Below the pieces are notes generated by a model. The model was not told the origin of the DNA. It saw only the letters and a list, made by a program, of their open reading frames with translations, and did not search any database. From contig NZ_SGXM01000001.1 of NCBI RefSeq assembly GCF_004217045.1, positions 1,178,001 to 1,242,000 of the forward strand: a stretch of DNA of 64,000 bases. The letters are read 5' to 3'. This DNA comes from Cupriavidus agavae. Lineage in GTDB: Bacteria > Pseudomonadota > Gammaproteobacteria > Burkholderiales > Burkholderiaceae. Positions 1 to 9,484 of the stretch are shown here, piece by piece; position 1 is the first letter of the stretch; every line of letters begins with the position of its first letter. The translations under genes were made by a program, and so were the position numbers.

Positions 1-32
1 CCGACCTCCCGCCCCTTGCCCCGCGCACGCCA

Positions 33-102
33 GAACTTTAGCGAAAGTTCAAAGTAAGTTTTTGCGTGCGCGGCGGTCTGGCCGTGCCAGACCCGCTACA
101 AT
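33..102 (+). promoter_or_regulatory. ftsK promoter region with two inverted repeats
   Basis: Two short perfect inverted repeats precede ftsK. GAACTTT/AAAGTTC occupies 33-39 and 44-50, and GGTCTGGC/GCCAGACC occupies 75-82 and 86-93. A -10-like TACAAT follows at 97-102, only 34 bases before the ATG at 136. The second repeat abuts the -10 element, a position that suits an operator. No LexA box (CTGT-N8-ACAG) is present, unlike E. coli ftsK. The binding protein is unknown. Confidence 0.45.
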
Positions 103-135
103 CCCTGCCCGTGGTTTTTGAACTGTCATATTGAA

Positions 136-3100
136 ATGGGTCTGGGCTGGTTCGGAATTTCGACCTTCTGGCTGTTGCCGCTTGTCTGGCGAACGGTGAG
201 CCGCGCGCTGGCCGGCGACCGCCGCCTGTTCGGCCGCGGCTCGCTGCGCGTGTGGATGGGAACGGTGCTGGTGCTCGGCGCCAGTGCGACGCTCGAAGCG
301 CTCACCGGCGGCGAGTCAGCCGACGCGTTGGCCGGAGGCAGTGCAGGGCACGCGCTGGCTGGCGTGGCATCGGGCATGCTCGGCTGGACCGGCGCGCTGC
401 TGATGATGCTGGCCGTGCTGGGGCTCTCGGCGCCGATGGTGTTCGGCGAGACCTGGCGTAGCCTGTTCCTGCTGCACCGTCCGCCGATGGACCCCGAGGA
501 TGATCGTCCCGCGCCCAAGCCCGCCGCCCGTGCGGAGGCACGTGCCACGGACACCATGCGCCACGAATCCGTGGCACCAGCAGCCACGCGCGATGGCGCC
601 AGCCGCTGGGAAACCACGTCGATGCCTTCGCAGCCGGGTCGCCAGCCGGTGCGGCAGAAGGGTATCGAGCCCGTCTCCGCGCGCCGCCAGCCCGCGTGGC
701 AGCCGCCGCCGCGCACGCGCGAATCGCCGCCGCAGCCGGGCGAGATCTGGCTCCAGCATGCCGACGCCCCGGGCGCCATCCGCCGCGACCCGCTCGGCAC
801 GGCGCCCAAGCCTGCCGTTCCCGAATCGAAGCCCGCGCCGCGCCCCGAGGTACGTCCTGACAGCCGCCCCGACGTTCGCCCGGCGCCGAAGCCCGAGCCC
901 CGGCCCGCGCCGAAGGCCGCTCCCCAGGCCACCGTTGTCAGCAGCCCGTTCCGCAATCCGCAACTCGGCCTGCGCTCGGCCGTGACCACGCTGCCCGAAG
1001 CCGTGGCCCGGCCGGCGGCCACCACGGTGATGCCGGTCGTGGCGCCCGCCGCCGCCGCCGTGCTGGCAGACGATGACGTGGCGGTGGCCGAAGCCCCGCC
1101 GGAATTGCCAGCCGTCGACCTTGCCGAATCCGAAACCGAATCCGAATCCGAGGCCGAAACACCGCAGGGCGCCGTCACCGTCGAGTCGCTCCGGGCCGAA
1201 GCCCTGACGCTGCTCGCCGAACTGCGCGCGCTGGCCGGCAACCGGGAACCGGTGCCCGAGCCCGCCGTGGCGGCGGAAACGCCATCGGAGACCGTGCTGG
1301 CCGAGAGCGACGAGTTCGCGGAAGTTGCCGCCATCGAGCCGGAACCCGAACCGGAGCCGGAGCCGGAGCCGGAACCAGAGCCAGTGCCAGAACCCGAGCC
1401 CGAAGCCACCCCGGACATCCCGCAGGAAGCGGCCGCCCCGCCGGCCCCGACCGCCTCGGAAGCGATCGACCAGGCCGTGGCCGCCTCGATCGCAGAGGAT
1501 GAGCCAGGCGCGCCGCCGGCCGCAGAGGAACCGGCGCAGGTCGAGGACGCCAATGTCTTCGTCCAGCCCGCGCCCAAGCCGCGCATCGTGTTGCAGGCCG
1601 TGGTCGGCAATACCGTGCCGCTGCATTCCGTACCGGTGGCCAGCCAGCCGGCGCCTCCCGCGCCACCCCCGCCGCCCCGGGCGCCGGTGGACTACCGCCT
1701 GCCCGGCCTCGACCTGCTCGCCGCCGAGGACGACAACGTCGAGACCGTCTCCGAGGAACGGCTGCACCAGACCGGCGAACTGATCGCCCAGCGGCTGGCC
1801 GAGTTCAAGGTGCCGGTGTCGGTGGTCGGCGCCAGCGCCGGGCCGGTCATCACGCGCTTCGAGGTCGATCCGGCCGTGGGCGTGCGTGGCTCGCAGGTGG
1901 TTGGGCTGATGAAGGATCTGGCGCGCGCGCTCGGCGTGACGTCGATCCGCGTGGTCGAGACCATCCCCGGCAAGACCTGCATGGGCCTGGAACTGCCCAA
2001 TGCCAAGCGCCAGATGATCCGCCTGTCCGAGATCGTCAGCGGCAGCGCGTTCGACTCGCATGCCTCCCGGCTCGTGCTGGCAATGGGCAAGGACATCACC
2101 GGCAACCCCGTGGTCACCGATCTGGCCCGCGCCCCGCACCTGCTGGTGGCCGGTACCACCGGCTCGGGCAAGTCCGTGGCGGTCAACGCGATGATCCTGT
2201 CGATGCTGTACAAGGCCACGCCCGAGGACGTGCGCCTGATCATGATCGACCCCAAGATGCTCGAACTGTCGGTCTACGAGGGCATTCCGCATCTGCTGGC
2301 GCCCGTGGTCACCGACATGAAGCAGGCCGCGCACGCGCTGAACTGGTGCGTGGGCGAGATGGAGAAGCGCTACCGGCTGATGTCGGCGCTCGGCGTGCGC
2401 AACCTGGCGGGCTACAACCAGAAGATCCGCGCGGCCGAGGCGGCCGGGCGCAAGGTGCCGAATCCGTTCTCGCTGACGCCCGACGCGCCCGAGCCGCTCT
2501 CCACGCTGCCGCTGATCGTGGTGGTCATCGACGAACTGGCCGACCTGATGATGGTGGCCGGCAAGAAGATCGAGGAACTGATCGCGCGGCTGGCCCAGAA
2601 GGCCCGCGCGGCCGGCATCCACCTGATCCTGGCCACGCAGCGGCCATCGGTGGACGTGATCACCGGCCTGATCAAGGCCAACATCCCCACGCGCGTGGCC
2701 TTCCAGGTCTCGTCCAAGATCGATTCGCGGACCATTCTCGACCAGATGGGCGCCGAAAGCCTGCTGGGCGCGGGCGACATGCTGTTCCTGCCGCCGGGCA
2801 CCGGCTATCCGCAGCGCGTGCACGGCGCCTTCGTGGCCGACGAGGAAGTGCACCGCGTGGTGGAGCACTGGAAGCAGTTCGGCGAGCCGGACTATGACGA
2901 GGCCATCCTGGCCGGCGACGTGCCCGAAGGCGCCGCCGACCTGTTCGGCGAAGGTGGCGGCGACGGCGAGGCCGATCCGCTCTACGACGAGGCCGCCCAG
3001 TTCGTGCTGACCTCGCGCCGCGCGTCGATCTCGGCCGTGCAGCGGCACCTGCGCATCGGCTACAACCGGGCCGCGCGCCTGATCGAACAGATGGAGGCGG

Positions 3101-3171
3101 CCGGGCTGGTCTCGCCAATGGGCCGCAACGGCACCCGCGAAGTGACCGCGCCGGGCGGCCCGGCCGACTGA
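136..3171 (+). CDS. ftsK: DNA translocase FtsK
   Basis: FtsK anchors at the division septum and pumps chromosomal DNA so that sister chromosomes separate and dimers are resolved at dif. The product is 1011 aa from the ATG at 136; a TTG at 118 is also in frame. The N-terminus has about three hydrophobic stretches (residues ~1-110), one fewer than the usual four. A long Pro/Glu/Ala-rich linker (~120-510) includes an EP run. The motor domain carries Walker A GTTGSGKS at about residues 673-680 and Walker [11 protein letters not shown] with the Asp near 799. The C-terminal gamma winged helix ([20 protein letters not shown]) should read KOPS sites. A cupin gene follows 20 bases downstream. Family assignment is certain; only the start and membrane topology are open. 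Confidence 0.95.
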   Translation: MGLGWFGISTFWLLPLVWRTVSRALAGDRRLFGRGSLRVWMGTVLVLGASATLEALTGGESADALAGGSAGHALAGVASGMLGWTGALLMMLAVLGLSAPMVFGETWRSLFLLHRPPMDPEDDRPAPKPAARAEARATDTMRHESVAPAATRDGASRWETTSMPSQPGRQPVRQKGIEPVSARRQPAWQPPPRTRESPPQPGEIWLQHADAPGAIRRDPLGTAPKPAVPESKPAPRPEVRPDSRPDVRPAPKPEPRPAPKAAPQATVVSSPFRNPQLGLRSAVTTLPEAVARPAATTVMPVVAPAAAAVLADDDVAVAEAPPELPAVDLAESETESESEAETPQGAVTVESLRAEALTLLAELRALAGNREPVPEPAVAAETPSETVLAESDEFAEVAAIEPEPEPEPEPEPEPEPVPEPEPEATPDIPQEAAAPPAPTASEAIDQAVAASIAEDEPGAPPAAEEPAQVEDANVFVQPAPKPRIVLQAVVGNTVPLHSVPVASQPAPPAPPPPPRAPVDYRLPGLDLLAAEDDNVETVSEERLHQTGELIAQRLAEFKVPVSVVGASAGPVITRFEVDPAVGVRGSQVVGLMKDLARALGVTSIRVVETIPGKTCMGLELPNAKRQMIRLSEIVSGSAFDSHASRLVLAMGKDITGNPVVTDLARAPHLLVAGTTGSGKSVAVNAMILSMLYKATPEDVRLIMIDPKMLELSVYEGIPHLLAPVVTDMKQAAHALNWCVGEMEKRYRLMSALGVRNLAGYNQKIRAAEAAGRKVPNPFSLTPDAPEPLSTLPLIVVVIDELADLMMVAGKKIEELIARLAQKARAAGIHLILATQRPSVDVITGLIKANIPTRVAFQVSSKIDSRTILDQMGAESLLGAGDMLFLPPGTGYPQRVHGAFVADEEVHRVVEHWKQFGEPDYDEAILAGDVPEGAADLFGEGGGDGEADPLYDEAAQFVLTSRRASISAVQRHLRIGYNRAARLIEQMEAAGLVSPMGRNGTREVTAPGGPAD
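1337..1410 (+). repeat. GAGCCG-type hexanucleotide repeat in ftsK linker
   Basis: Imperfect tandem 6-bp units (GAGCCG/GAACCC/GAGCCA) encode an alternating Glu-Pro run in the FtsK linker. Such runs give a stiff extended spacer between membrane and motor domains and can change length by slippage without breaking the frame. Confidence 0.7.
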
Positions 3172-3191
3172 CGCCACACAAGGAGCCGGCC

Positions 3192-3530
3192 ATGACCGCG
3201 ACCCGAGGCAACCTGCTCCACGATGTACCCGTGCATGCCGCCGGCGAGGTCTTCACCGAACTGGGCGCCTGGCAGGCCAGCGGCAGGGTCCGCATCGAAC
3301 GCATCGTCTCGAACGGGCAAGCCAGTCCGCCCGGCTTCTGGTACGACAGCGCCGACGACGAATGGGTGCTGGTGATCAGCGGCAGCGCGGCGGTGGCCAT
3401 CGACGATGGCACCACCCACACGCTCGGCGCCGGCGACTGGCTGCGGCTGCCGCCGGGGTGCCGGCACCGGGTGGCCTGGACGGACGGCGCCCAGCCCACG
3501 ATCTGGCTGGCGGTACATGTGAGCCCCTGA
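3192..3530 (+). CDS. Single-domain cupin protein
   Basis: This 112-aa protein has one cupin_2 fold. The first cupin motif is degenerate around DDEWVLVISGSAAVAI, and the second is GAGDWLRLPPGCRHRVAW, leaving an acidic residue and a His that could hold a metal. A strong ribosome site (AAGGAGC, 3180-3186) precedes the ATG. It lies between ftsK and the fused transporter gene, with short gaps on both sides, so one transcript is plausible. Small stand-alone cupins of this kind are usually sugar or acid isomerases, or are uncharacterised. The substrate cannot be read from the sequence. Confidence 0.85.
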   Translation: MTATRGNLLHDVPVHAAGEVFTELGAWQASGRVRIERIVSNGQASPPGFWYDSADDEWVLVISGSAAVAIDDGTTHTLGAGDWLRLPPGCRHRVAWTDGAQPTIWLAVHVSP

Positions 3531-3559
3531 AAGGGGAGCAGAACACGAGGAGACACCGC

Positions 3560-5071
3560 TTGCCCCGCTTCATCCGGTTGTTCCCGGCCCTCCTGCTCGC
3601 CACCGTCGCCACGGTCGCCACCGTCGCCACCGTCGCCACGGCCCATGCCGACACGCTCCGCGTTGGCTCCAAGCGGTTCACCGAGTCCTACATCCTCGGC
3701 GAGATCCTGACGCAGGACGCCGCGCCGCACGCCGAGGTACGCCACCTGCCCGGCCTCGGGAACACGGCCATCCTGTTCGAGGCGCTCAAGGCGGGCAGCA
3801 TCGACGCCTATCCCGACTACACCGGCACGCTGGCCAGCGAAATCCTCAGACTGCCGCCGCCCGCCACGCTCGACCGGATCAACGCCGCACTGGCGCCGCT
3901 GGGGCTGGCCGCCGGCATTCCGCTTGGTTTCGACAACACCTATGCCATCGCCGTGTCCGATGCCCGCGCGGGCAGCCTGCGCACGCTCGGCGATCTGGCG
4001 AAGCAGCCGGCGCTGAAGCTCGGTCTGTCGCACGAATTCATCGGACGCGCCGATGGCTGGCCGGCACTGGTGCGCGCCTATGGCATGCCGCAGCAGCCGA
4101 TCGGCATCGACCACGGGCTGGCGTACGAGGCGCTGGCCAATGGGCAGATCGACGCCACCGACATCTACGCCACCGACGCCAAGATCCGCAAGTACGGCCT
4201 GCGCGTGCTCACCGACGACCGCCACGTGTTCCCGCGCTATGACGCCGTGATCGTCCATCGTGCCGATGTGCCGCACCGCTTTCCCGCCGCATGGCAGGCG
4301 TGGCAAGGGCTGGCGGGACGCATCGACGCCCCGGCGATGACCGGCATGAATGCCGCGGCGGAGATCGACGGCGAATCGTTCGCCGCCGTGGCGCGCCGCT
4401 TCCTGGCCGGCAGCCAGGCCGCCGTGACCCCGGCCGACCGCCGCCATGGGCTGCTGGGGGCCTTGCTGGGCCCGGAAACCTGGCGGCTGACCGTGCGCCA
4501 TCTGGCGCTGGTGGGCGGCGCGGTCGGTGCCGCCACGCTGGTGGGCGTGCCGCTCGGCATCGTGGCCGCGCGCCGGCGCCGGACCGGGCAGGCGTTGCTG
4601 GCCATCGTCGGCGTGCTGCAAACCGTGCCGTCGCTGGCGCTCCTGGCCATGCTGATCCCGCTGCTGGGCCGCATCGGCATCTGGCCGGCGCTGATCGCGC
4701 TGTTCCTCTACGCGCTGCTGCCGATCGTGCGCAATGCCTGCACCGGCCTGCAGGAAGTGCGCCCGGGCATGCGCGATGCGGCGCGCGCGCTGGGCTTCCG
4801 CCCGTTGCAGGTGCTCCGTTACGTGGAGCTGCCACTTGCCATGCCGGTCATGCTGGCCGGCATCAAGACGGCCGCGATCATCAGCGTGGGAACGGCCACG
4901 ATTGCCGCGTTCGTCGGGGCGGGCGGATATGGCGAGCGCATCGTCACCGGGCTGGCGCTCAACGACACCACGCAGTTGCTGGCCGGTGCCATTCCGGCGG
5001 CCTTGCTGGCGGTGGCCGTGCAGGGGGCGTTCGGCGCACTGGAATGGAGCCTCCAGCGCGGGCGCCGTTGA
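3560..5071 (+). CDS. Osmoprotectant-type ABC transporter, fused binding protein and permease
   Basis: The 503-aa product joins two transporter subunits in one chain. A signal peptide (residues ~1-30) leads into an OpuAC/OsmF-type substrate-binding domain (~31-280; VGSKRFTESYILGEI is the typical opening, and PDYTGT is also characteristic). A membrane permease domain of the BPD_transp_1/ProW type follows (~310-500, with five or six hydrophobic helices and the EAA-like loop ARALGFRPLQVLRYVELPLA). Quaternary amines such as betaine or choline are the usual ligands. I chose the TTG at 3560 because GAGGAG lies at 3547-3552 and the signal peptide starts there; the frame stays open further upstream, overlapping the cupin gene. 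No ATPase gene is adjacent, so the partner must be encoded elsewhere. Confidence 0.85.
   Translation: MPRFIRLFPALLLATVATVATVATVATAHADTLRVGSKRFTESYILGEILTQDAAPHAEVRHLPGLGNTAILFEALKAGSIDAYPDYTGTLASEILRLPPPATLDRINAALAPLGLAAGIPLGFDNTYAIAVSDARAGSLRTLGDLAKQPALKLGLSHEFIGRADGWPALVRAYGMPQQPIGIDHGLAYEALANGQIDATDIYATDAKIRKYGLRVLTDDRHVFPRYDAVIVHRADVPHRFPAAWQAWQGLAGRIDAPAMTGMNAAAEIDGESFAAVARRFLAGSQAAVTPADRRHGLLGALLGPETWRLTVRHLALVGGAVGAATLVGVPLGIVAARRRRTGQALLAIVGVLQTVPSLALLAMLIPLLGRIGIWPALIALFLYALLPIVRNACTGLQEVRPGMRDAARALGFRPLQVLRYVELPLAMPVMLAGIKTAAIISVGTATIAAFVGAGGYGERIVTGLALNDTTQLLAGAIPAALLAVAVQGAFGALEWSLQRGRR
3599..3640 (+). repeat. 9-bp tandem repeat in signal-peptide coding region
   Basis: About 4.7 copies of GCCACCGTC (the second unit has one change) encode repeated Ala-Thr-Val within the hydrophobic core of the signal peptide. 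The unit length is a multiple of three, so copy-number change would lengthen or shorten the signal peptide without a frameshift. Confidence 0.85.
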
Positions 5072-5189
5072 GGCGGTCGCGTCAAAGGCGGGCGTCGCAT
5101 GGCCAAGAATTAAAGAATCTGCGATGTACCCCCCGGGGCGTAGGCAGTACGGTAGCGGGACCAGCTTACCTACCTCGGAGATCAGCACC

Positions 5190-5927
5190 ATGAAAAACAC
5201 CGCGGCCTTCACACTACTGGCATTGGCTTGTGCCGGTGCGCCTGCCGTGGCAGCGGAAACCGCGGACCTCGGAGTCGGCGGCAAGGTCCGCCCCGGCATC
5301 TGCAATATCTCGCTCGATTCGTACACCGGCGGCAGCGTCGTGGACTACGGCAACATCGATATCGACAAGCTCATCAAGGATGCGGACGGCAACGGGCACC
5401 TGCTCGACGCCGGTGTCACGGTCAGCGTGGCCTGCGGCGCCGGCATCCAGGTTGGCCTGACGGTGTCCGATGGCCGCGCCGGCACCGTGCCGGCCGGCTT
5501 CGATACGGCCATCGCCGAGAACTACGCAGGTATCACGCCGGTCGCGGGTGCCTCGTTCGGGCTCGGCAGCACCACGGACGGCGCGCTGATCGGCGGCTAC
5601 CTGATGCATCTGGCGCCCCAGTTCGGCGGCGTGAAGATCGGCACCGCCGATGCTGGCATGTTGCGCTCCGACGACAGCGGCGCGACCTGGACCGCCCTCG
5701 CGTCCGGCGGCGAGAACGCCGGCGCGCGCATCATGCTGCCGTCCGGCAAGCGCGTCCACACCTGGGCCAGCACCACCGATGGCAAGGTCAACACCACACC
5801 TGCCGCAGTGACCACCGCTTCGGCGCGCTACGAAATATTCTCGGTCATCCTGCCGAAGGACGACTTGCCGCTGACCGGTGAGATTGCCATCGACGGACAG
5901 GCCACATTCACGCTCGTCTATCTCTGA
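5190..5927 (+). CDS. DUF1120 family exported protein
   Basis: This 245-aa protein begins with a clear signal peptide (MKNTAAFTLLALACAGAPAVAA). The mature part resembles DUF1120 proteins: a GKVRPGICNISL opening, a conserved SVACG segment, and a C-terminal beta-rich FTLVYL end typical of pilin-like folds. Related proteins in Burkholderia and Pseudomonas are secreted or fimbria-like, but no chaperone or usher gene is nearby, so this copy looks solitary. The ATG at 5190 directly precedes the signal peptide, with CGGAG about 9 bases upstream. It converges with the MarR gene 15 bases away. Confidence 0.75.
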   Translation: MKNTAAFTLLALACAGAPAVAAETADLGVGGKVRPGICNISLDSYTGGSVVDYGNIDIDKLIKDADGNGHLLDAGVTVSVACGAGIQVGLTVSDGRAGTVPAGFDTAIAENYAGITPVAGASFGLGSTTDGALIGGYLMHLAPQFGGVKIGTADAGMLRSDDSGATWTALASGGENAGARIMLPSGKRVHTWASTTDGKVNTTPAAVTTASARYEIFSVILPKDDLPLTGEIAIDGQATFTLVYL

Positions 5928-5942
5928 GGCGGAGTTTGCTGG

Positions 5943-6380
5943 TCAGCCCGAAACGAATTTCTGCAGTAGCCGGCGGAATTCCTCGAACTCCTCATTGGTA
6001 AATCCCCGCAATCGCTGGTTGAGTACTTCAGGTGCAATGGTGGGGATTTCCTCTGCAATATTTCTTCCCTTGTTGGTCAGCGTCAGATTTACCACGCGCC
6101 GATCGTCGATACTGCGGCTGCGTTCAAGCAGGCCCTTTTCCTCGAGTTTGTCGAGCATGCGGGTCATCAGGCCGCTATCGATGCCCAGGACCTTGCTGAT
6201 TTCGAAAGGCGTGCTGGCCACGCCGCGCGTCAGGCAGAGCAGGATGCCCATTTGCTGGGCGTTGATATCGAGCGGGCGCAGGGCCGAATCCAGTTCGGTC
6301 AGCAGGCTGTTGCGGGCCCGATTCAGGTGGAATCCAATGCTCTGAGTCAGCTGGAAGTTTTCGGGAGTGTAGTGCTTCAC
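5943..6380 (-). CDS. MarR family transcriptional regulator
   Basis: This 145-aa winged-helix regulator has the MarR layout: an N-terminal dimerisation helix, a recognition helix around DSGLMTRMLDKLEEKGLLER, and a wing with the conserved DDRRVVNLTLT. It is transcribed away from the outer-membrane pair that starts at 6849, across a 468-base gap containing a palindrome at 6432-6449. It could therefore control itself and that pair. No ligand can be inferred. Confidence 0.88.
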   Translation of the reverse strand: MKHYTPENFQLTQSIGFHLNRARNSLLTELDSALRPLDINAQQMGILLCLTRGVASTPFEISKVLGIDSGLMTRMLDKLEEKGLLERSRSIDDRRVVNLTLTNKGRNIAEEIPTIAPEVLNQRLRGFTNEEFEEFRRLLQKFVSG

Positions 6381-6848
6381 TGTGGTTTCCTTTGTGTTGC
6401 ACCGAAGAAATTTGATCAGTCAGTAACCGATCCGCGGTTTGAACCGCGGTTGCGACGGCGGTTCATGGGAGCGTAGTCTGGCAAATCCTGAACGGTATGG
6501 GAATTCAATTTTATTGTCTCTAGATTTAGAAGAAATGGAAACCGTGTCATTGTCTTTTAGGTAATGGCAAAACCTTTGCATTAGTTTTGAGATAATCCCC
6601 CGTACGGGTTATTGAATGACCTGACAATATGTCATTGCCTGATACGTTCCGCGTTCCGGAAATCACCCGGATGCGGGATGTGGGAGGCGGGTGCCCTTTT
6701 TCGCCGTGACATCGCAAAGAACTTAATACAGGCGACGAGAAAGTTCATCACGTCGGGGTGCGCATCGGAAGAATCGCTCCGGTACATTGGGTTCGGGAGA
6801 AGGGTACGTCTCTTGTCCGCCGTCCGATTTGTTCCTGGAGTCCCGAGC
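6381..6848. other. 468-base intergenic region, AT-rich, without a supported gene
   Basis: No convincing gene lies here. The downstream reading frame stays open back to about 6612, but the encoded residues look non-coding and the signal peptide begins at 6849. The region includes an 18-bp palindrome near the MarR start and an AT-rich stretch (6480-6610) with possible -10 elements such as GATAAT at 6591-6596. It presumably holds divergent promoters. Confidence 0.6.
6432..6449. promoter_or_regulatory. Palindromic operator candidate CCGCGGTT-TG-AACCGCGG
   Basis: Two perfect 8-base arms (6432-6439 and 6442-6449) are separated by two bases. The site lies 52 bases upstream of the MarR start in the divergent promoter region. 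Size and symmetry suit a MarR dimer site, but binding is inferred. Confidence 0.5.
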
Positions 6849-7649
6849 ATGCGGAAACTTCGCGCCTGGAAGCGTCTTGGTAGTGTCTGTGTCGGTTGTA
6901 CCCTGTTGGCGTCTGGCGCGATGGCGCAGACCAGTGCCGAACTGGCCAACAAGAGCAACAATCCCCTGAATCTCGCCCCCGCGTTCAATATCCACAATTT
7001 CTATTCGCCGCGCCTTTATGGCAGCGGCGCGCACACCAACGATTTTCTGCTGCGCCCGACCATTCCGATTGCGCCGGGCAGCCTGGTGGGCGTACCGCAG
7101 ATCGTGCGCGGCACCATCCCGATCAGCACGCGGCCGAATGCCAATGGCTCCTATGACACCGGCCTCGGCGATATCAACCTGTTCGACATCTTCCTGCTGC
7201 GCAGCGAGGGGATCCAGCTCGGCGCCGGGCCGTTGCTGACGATTCCCACCGCCACCGACCCAAGCCTGGGCACGGGCAAGTGGCAGGCCGGGCTGGCGGG
7301 CGTGGTGGTCGACGCCAAGCCGGCGCGGCTGCTGGGCATGCTGGTGCAGTGGCAGCACTCGTTTGCCGGGCAGAGCAGCCGCCCCGACGTGCAGTCGCTG
7401 ACCGCGCAGCCGTTTGCGATCTTCAACCTGCCACACGGCTGGTATATCCGTTCCACCGGCACCTGGACGTTCGACCTGCAGCGCGGCAGCTACTACGTGC
7501 CGGTCGGTCTCGGCGCGGGCAAGGCGTGGAAGGAGGGCAGCACGATCTTCAACGCCTTTATCGAACCGCAGTATTCGGTCCTGCATGACGGCGCGGGCGT
7601 ACCCCAGTGGACGGTCTTCGCCGGGCTCAACATGACGTTCGGCAAATGA
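6849..7649 (+). CDS. Predicted outer-membrane beta-barrel protein, transporter-like
   Basis: The 266-aa product starts with a signal peptide ending near SGAMAQ. The mature part alternates hydrophobic and polar residues as in outer-membrane strands and ends with aromatic-containing segments (PQWTVFAGLNMTFGK, terminal beta signal). It resembles uncharacterised barrel proteins often labelled 'transporter' or neuromedin U-like. I chose the ATG at 6849 because it begins the signal peptide. Its stop overlaps the start of the Omp85-like gene (ATGA), so the two are probably translationally coupled. The substrate is unknown. Confidence 0.7.
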   Translation: MRKLRAWKRLGSVCVGCTLLASGAMAQTSAELANKSNNPLNLAPAFNIHNFYSPRLYGSGAHTNDFLLRPTIPIAPGSLVGVPQIVRGTIPISTRPNANGSYDTGLGDINLFDIFLLRSEGIQLGAGPLLTIPTATDPSLGTGKWQAGLAGVVVDAKPARLLGMLVQWQHSFAGQSSRPDVQSLTAQPFAIFNLPHGWYIRSTGTWTFDLQRGSYYVPVGLGAGKAWKEGSTIFNAFIEPQYSVLHDGAGVPQWTVFAGLNMTFGK

Positions 7650-8842
7650 GACGCGCCGCGCCGGCGTTGATGCTGGTAGCAGGCGCCTGGCTGGCCACGG
7701 CGCACGGTGAAGCTGCGGCGCAAACCGCTGCCGCCGATGCCCCGGCAGCGGCCCCGGCCGCCGCCGAACCGGCTCCCAAGCCGAAACTGTCGTTCTTCGA
7801 TCCCGAGGACGGCATGCTCGACGCCAGCGATTTCCTGCTCAACCACAAGGGCGCACTGCCGATCCCGACGATCATCACCGAGCCGGCGATCGGCTATGGC
7901 TTCGGGCTGGGGCTGGCCTTCTTCTCGCAATCGATGGCCGAAGCGGCGCAGGAGGCGCGCCGGTCTGGCCGTGGGCCAGCCCCGCCGAACATCACGGCCG
8001 TGGGCGGCGCCTACACAGAGAACGGCACGTGGGCGGCCGGGGCCGCGCATTTCCACACCTGGGGCGGCGACCGCATCCGCTACATGGGCGCGATCGGCAA
8101 GGTCAACGCGAATCTCGAATACTTCGGGCTGGCCAACCAGCCGCGCGCCTACGAGCTGGACGGCTTCGCGCTGGTGCAGCAGTTGCTGTTCCGGCTCGGC
8201 GATTCGCGCTGGTACATCGGGCCGCGCTACGTCTATGCCGATACCTCGGCGACGTTCAAGTTTGGCGGTACGGCCGGGGAGCTGGGGCCGATCGAAAAAA
8301 AACAGCGCATCGGCAATGGCGGGCTGGTCATCGACTACGACTCGCGCGACAACATCTTCTATCCGAACAAGGGTATCTACGCCGAGTTCGAGGCGCAGTT
8401 CGCGCGGGGCGGGCTTGGCAGTACGCAGAGCTTCGACATGTACAACGCGCGTGGCTTTACCTGGCTGCCGCTGTCTCGCAAGTGGATTCTCGGGCTGCGG
8501 GCCGACACGAAATTCTCGACCGGTGACGTGCCGTTCTACGCCCAGCCGTACGTCGACCTGCGCGGCGTGCAGAAAGGCCGCTACCAGGACCGTAACGCGC
8601 TGGCCGCCGAAGTGGAACTGCGCTGGGACGTGACGCCGCGCTGGTCGTTGCTGGCGTTTACCGGCACCGGCAAGGCTTATGGCCGCTGGCACGATTTCTC
8701 CGACGCCAGCACCGTCTTCAGCGTGGGCGGCGGATTCCGCTACATGCTGGCGCGCAAGCTGGGGCTGTCGATGGGGATCGACGTGGCCCACAGCAAGGAC
8801 CAGAACGCGTTCTACATCCAGGTGGGCAGCGCCTGGCGCTAG
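7646..8842 (+). CDS. Omp85/BamA-like surface antigen barrel without POTRA domains
   Basis: The 398-aa product has a signal peptide (residues ~1-25) and a Pro/Ala-rich spacer. A C-terminal 'bacterial surface antigen' barrel follows, recognisable by NGGLVIDYDSRDNIFYPNKG and a final IQVGSAWR strand. At under 400 residues it lacks the POTRA repeats of BamA and TamA, like the small patatin-less or PelB-like members of the superfamily. Coupling to the preceding barrel gene suggests the two act together in the outer membrane. The role is unknown. Confidence 0.8.
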   Translation: MRRAAPALMLVAGAWLATAHGEAAAQTAAADAPAAAPAAAEPAPKPKLSFFDPEDGMLDASDFLLNHKGALPIPTIITEPAIGYGFGLGLAFFSQSMAEAAQEARRSGRGPAPPNITAVGGAYTENGTWAAGAAHFHTWGGDRIRYMGAIGKVNANLEYFGLANQPRAYELDGFALVQQLLFRLGDSRWYIGPRYVYADTSATFKFGGTAGELGPIEKKQRIGNGGLVIDYDSRDNIFYPNKGIYAEFEAQFARGGLGSTQSFDMYNARGFTWLPLSRKWILGLRADTKFSTGDVPFYAQPYVDLRGVQKGRYQDRNALAAEVELRWDVTPRWSLLAFTGTGKAYGRWHDFSDASTVFSVGGGFRYMLARKLGLSMGIDVAHSKDQNAFYIQVGSAWR

Positions 8843-8860
8843 CTCGCCAGGCGCTGCGCC

Positions 8861-9403
8861 TCACGACACGGCCGGGAAGTCGAGCGTCGTGTCGTTGACG
8901 CGGTTCAGCATGTTCGTGAACAGGATGGCGCTGATGGCCTGGATCGCCTCGACGATCTGGGTGTCGGTGTAGCCGGCGGCGCGCACCGCCTCCACAACCG
9001 GCGCCGGCACCGTGCCGCGCGTGCTGACCACTTCCACGGCGAAGCGCGTCAGCGCATCGATCTTCGCGTCGTCCGGAAAACTGCCGCCGCGCAGTTGCTT
9101 CGTCTGTTCGACGGTCAGGCCAGCCAGCTTCGTCCCGCTCAGCGTATGGGCCGCCACGCAATAGTCGCAGCCGCTGTGCTCGCTGACCGACAGGTTGATG
9201 GCTTCCAGTTCCTTGGCCGACAGGCTGCCGTTCTTGAGCGTGGCATTGGTCTGCAGCGCCTGGGCGAGTACCGCCGGGGCGTTGCTGCCGATGGTGGCGT
9301 AGGCATTGGGCACCTTGCCAACGGCCTTGCGGATGGCGCCGAAGAGTTCGGCGGTCTGGCCAGTGGCTTCGGCGGCGGAGAGGGTGTGGAGGCGGGTGGT
9401 CAT
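8861..9403 (-). CDS. Carboxymuconolactone decarboxylase/AhpD-like protein
   Basis: This 180-aa all-helical protein contains the AhpD-type redox motif CDYCVAAH (Cys-X2-Cys-X3-His). Members reduce peroxiredoxins or act as small alkylhydroperoxidases. True decarboxylases usually lack this cysteine pair, so a thiol redox role is likelier. It is divergent from an AraC regulator 147 bases away, and a long inverted repeat lies between them; regulation by that neighbour is likely. Confidence 0.85.
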   Translation of the reverse strand: MTTRLHTLSAAEATGQTAELFGAIRKAVGKVPNAYATIGSNAPAVLAQALQTNATLKNGSLSAKELEAINLSVSEHSGCDYCVAAHTLSGTKLAGLTVEQTKQLRGGSFPDDAKIDALTRFAVEVVSTRGTVPAPVVEAVRAAGYTDTQIVEAIQAISAILFTNMLNRVNDTTLDFPAVS

Positions 9404-9484
9404 GATCGGTTCCTTTCAAAGTTTGGGAGGGCTTCGGCGGCTCGTTGGAATCGCGTTGCCTTGAGAGGAATAGTAGCGGGCCGG

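Noticed and set aside
316..3177. Long open frame antisense to ftsK
   Set aside because: High-GC codon bias opens the opposite strand; the product has no recognisable domain and the forward frame is clearly FtsK.
2672..5326. Long antisense frame across ftsK end, the cupin and transporter genes
   Set aside because: Its sequence is low-complexity Arg/Ala/Gly-rich and covers three well supported genes on the other strand.
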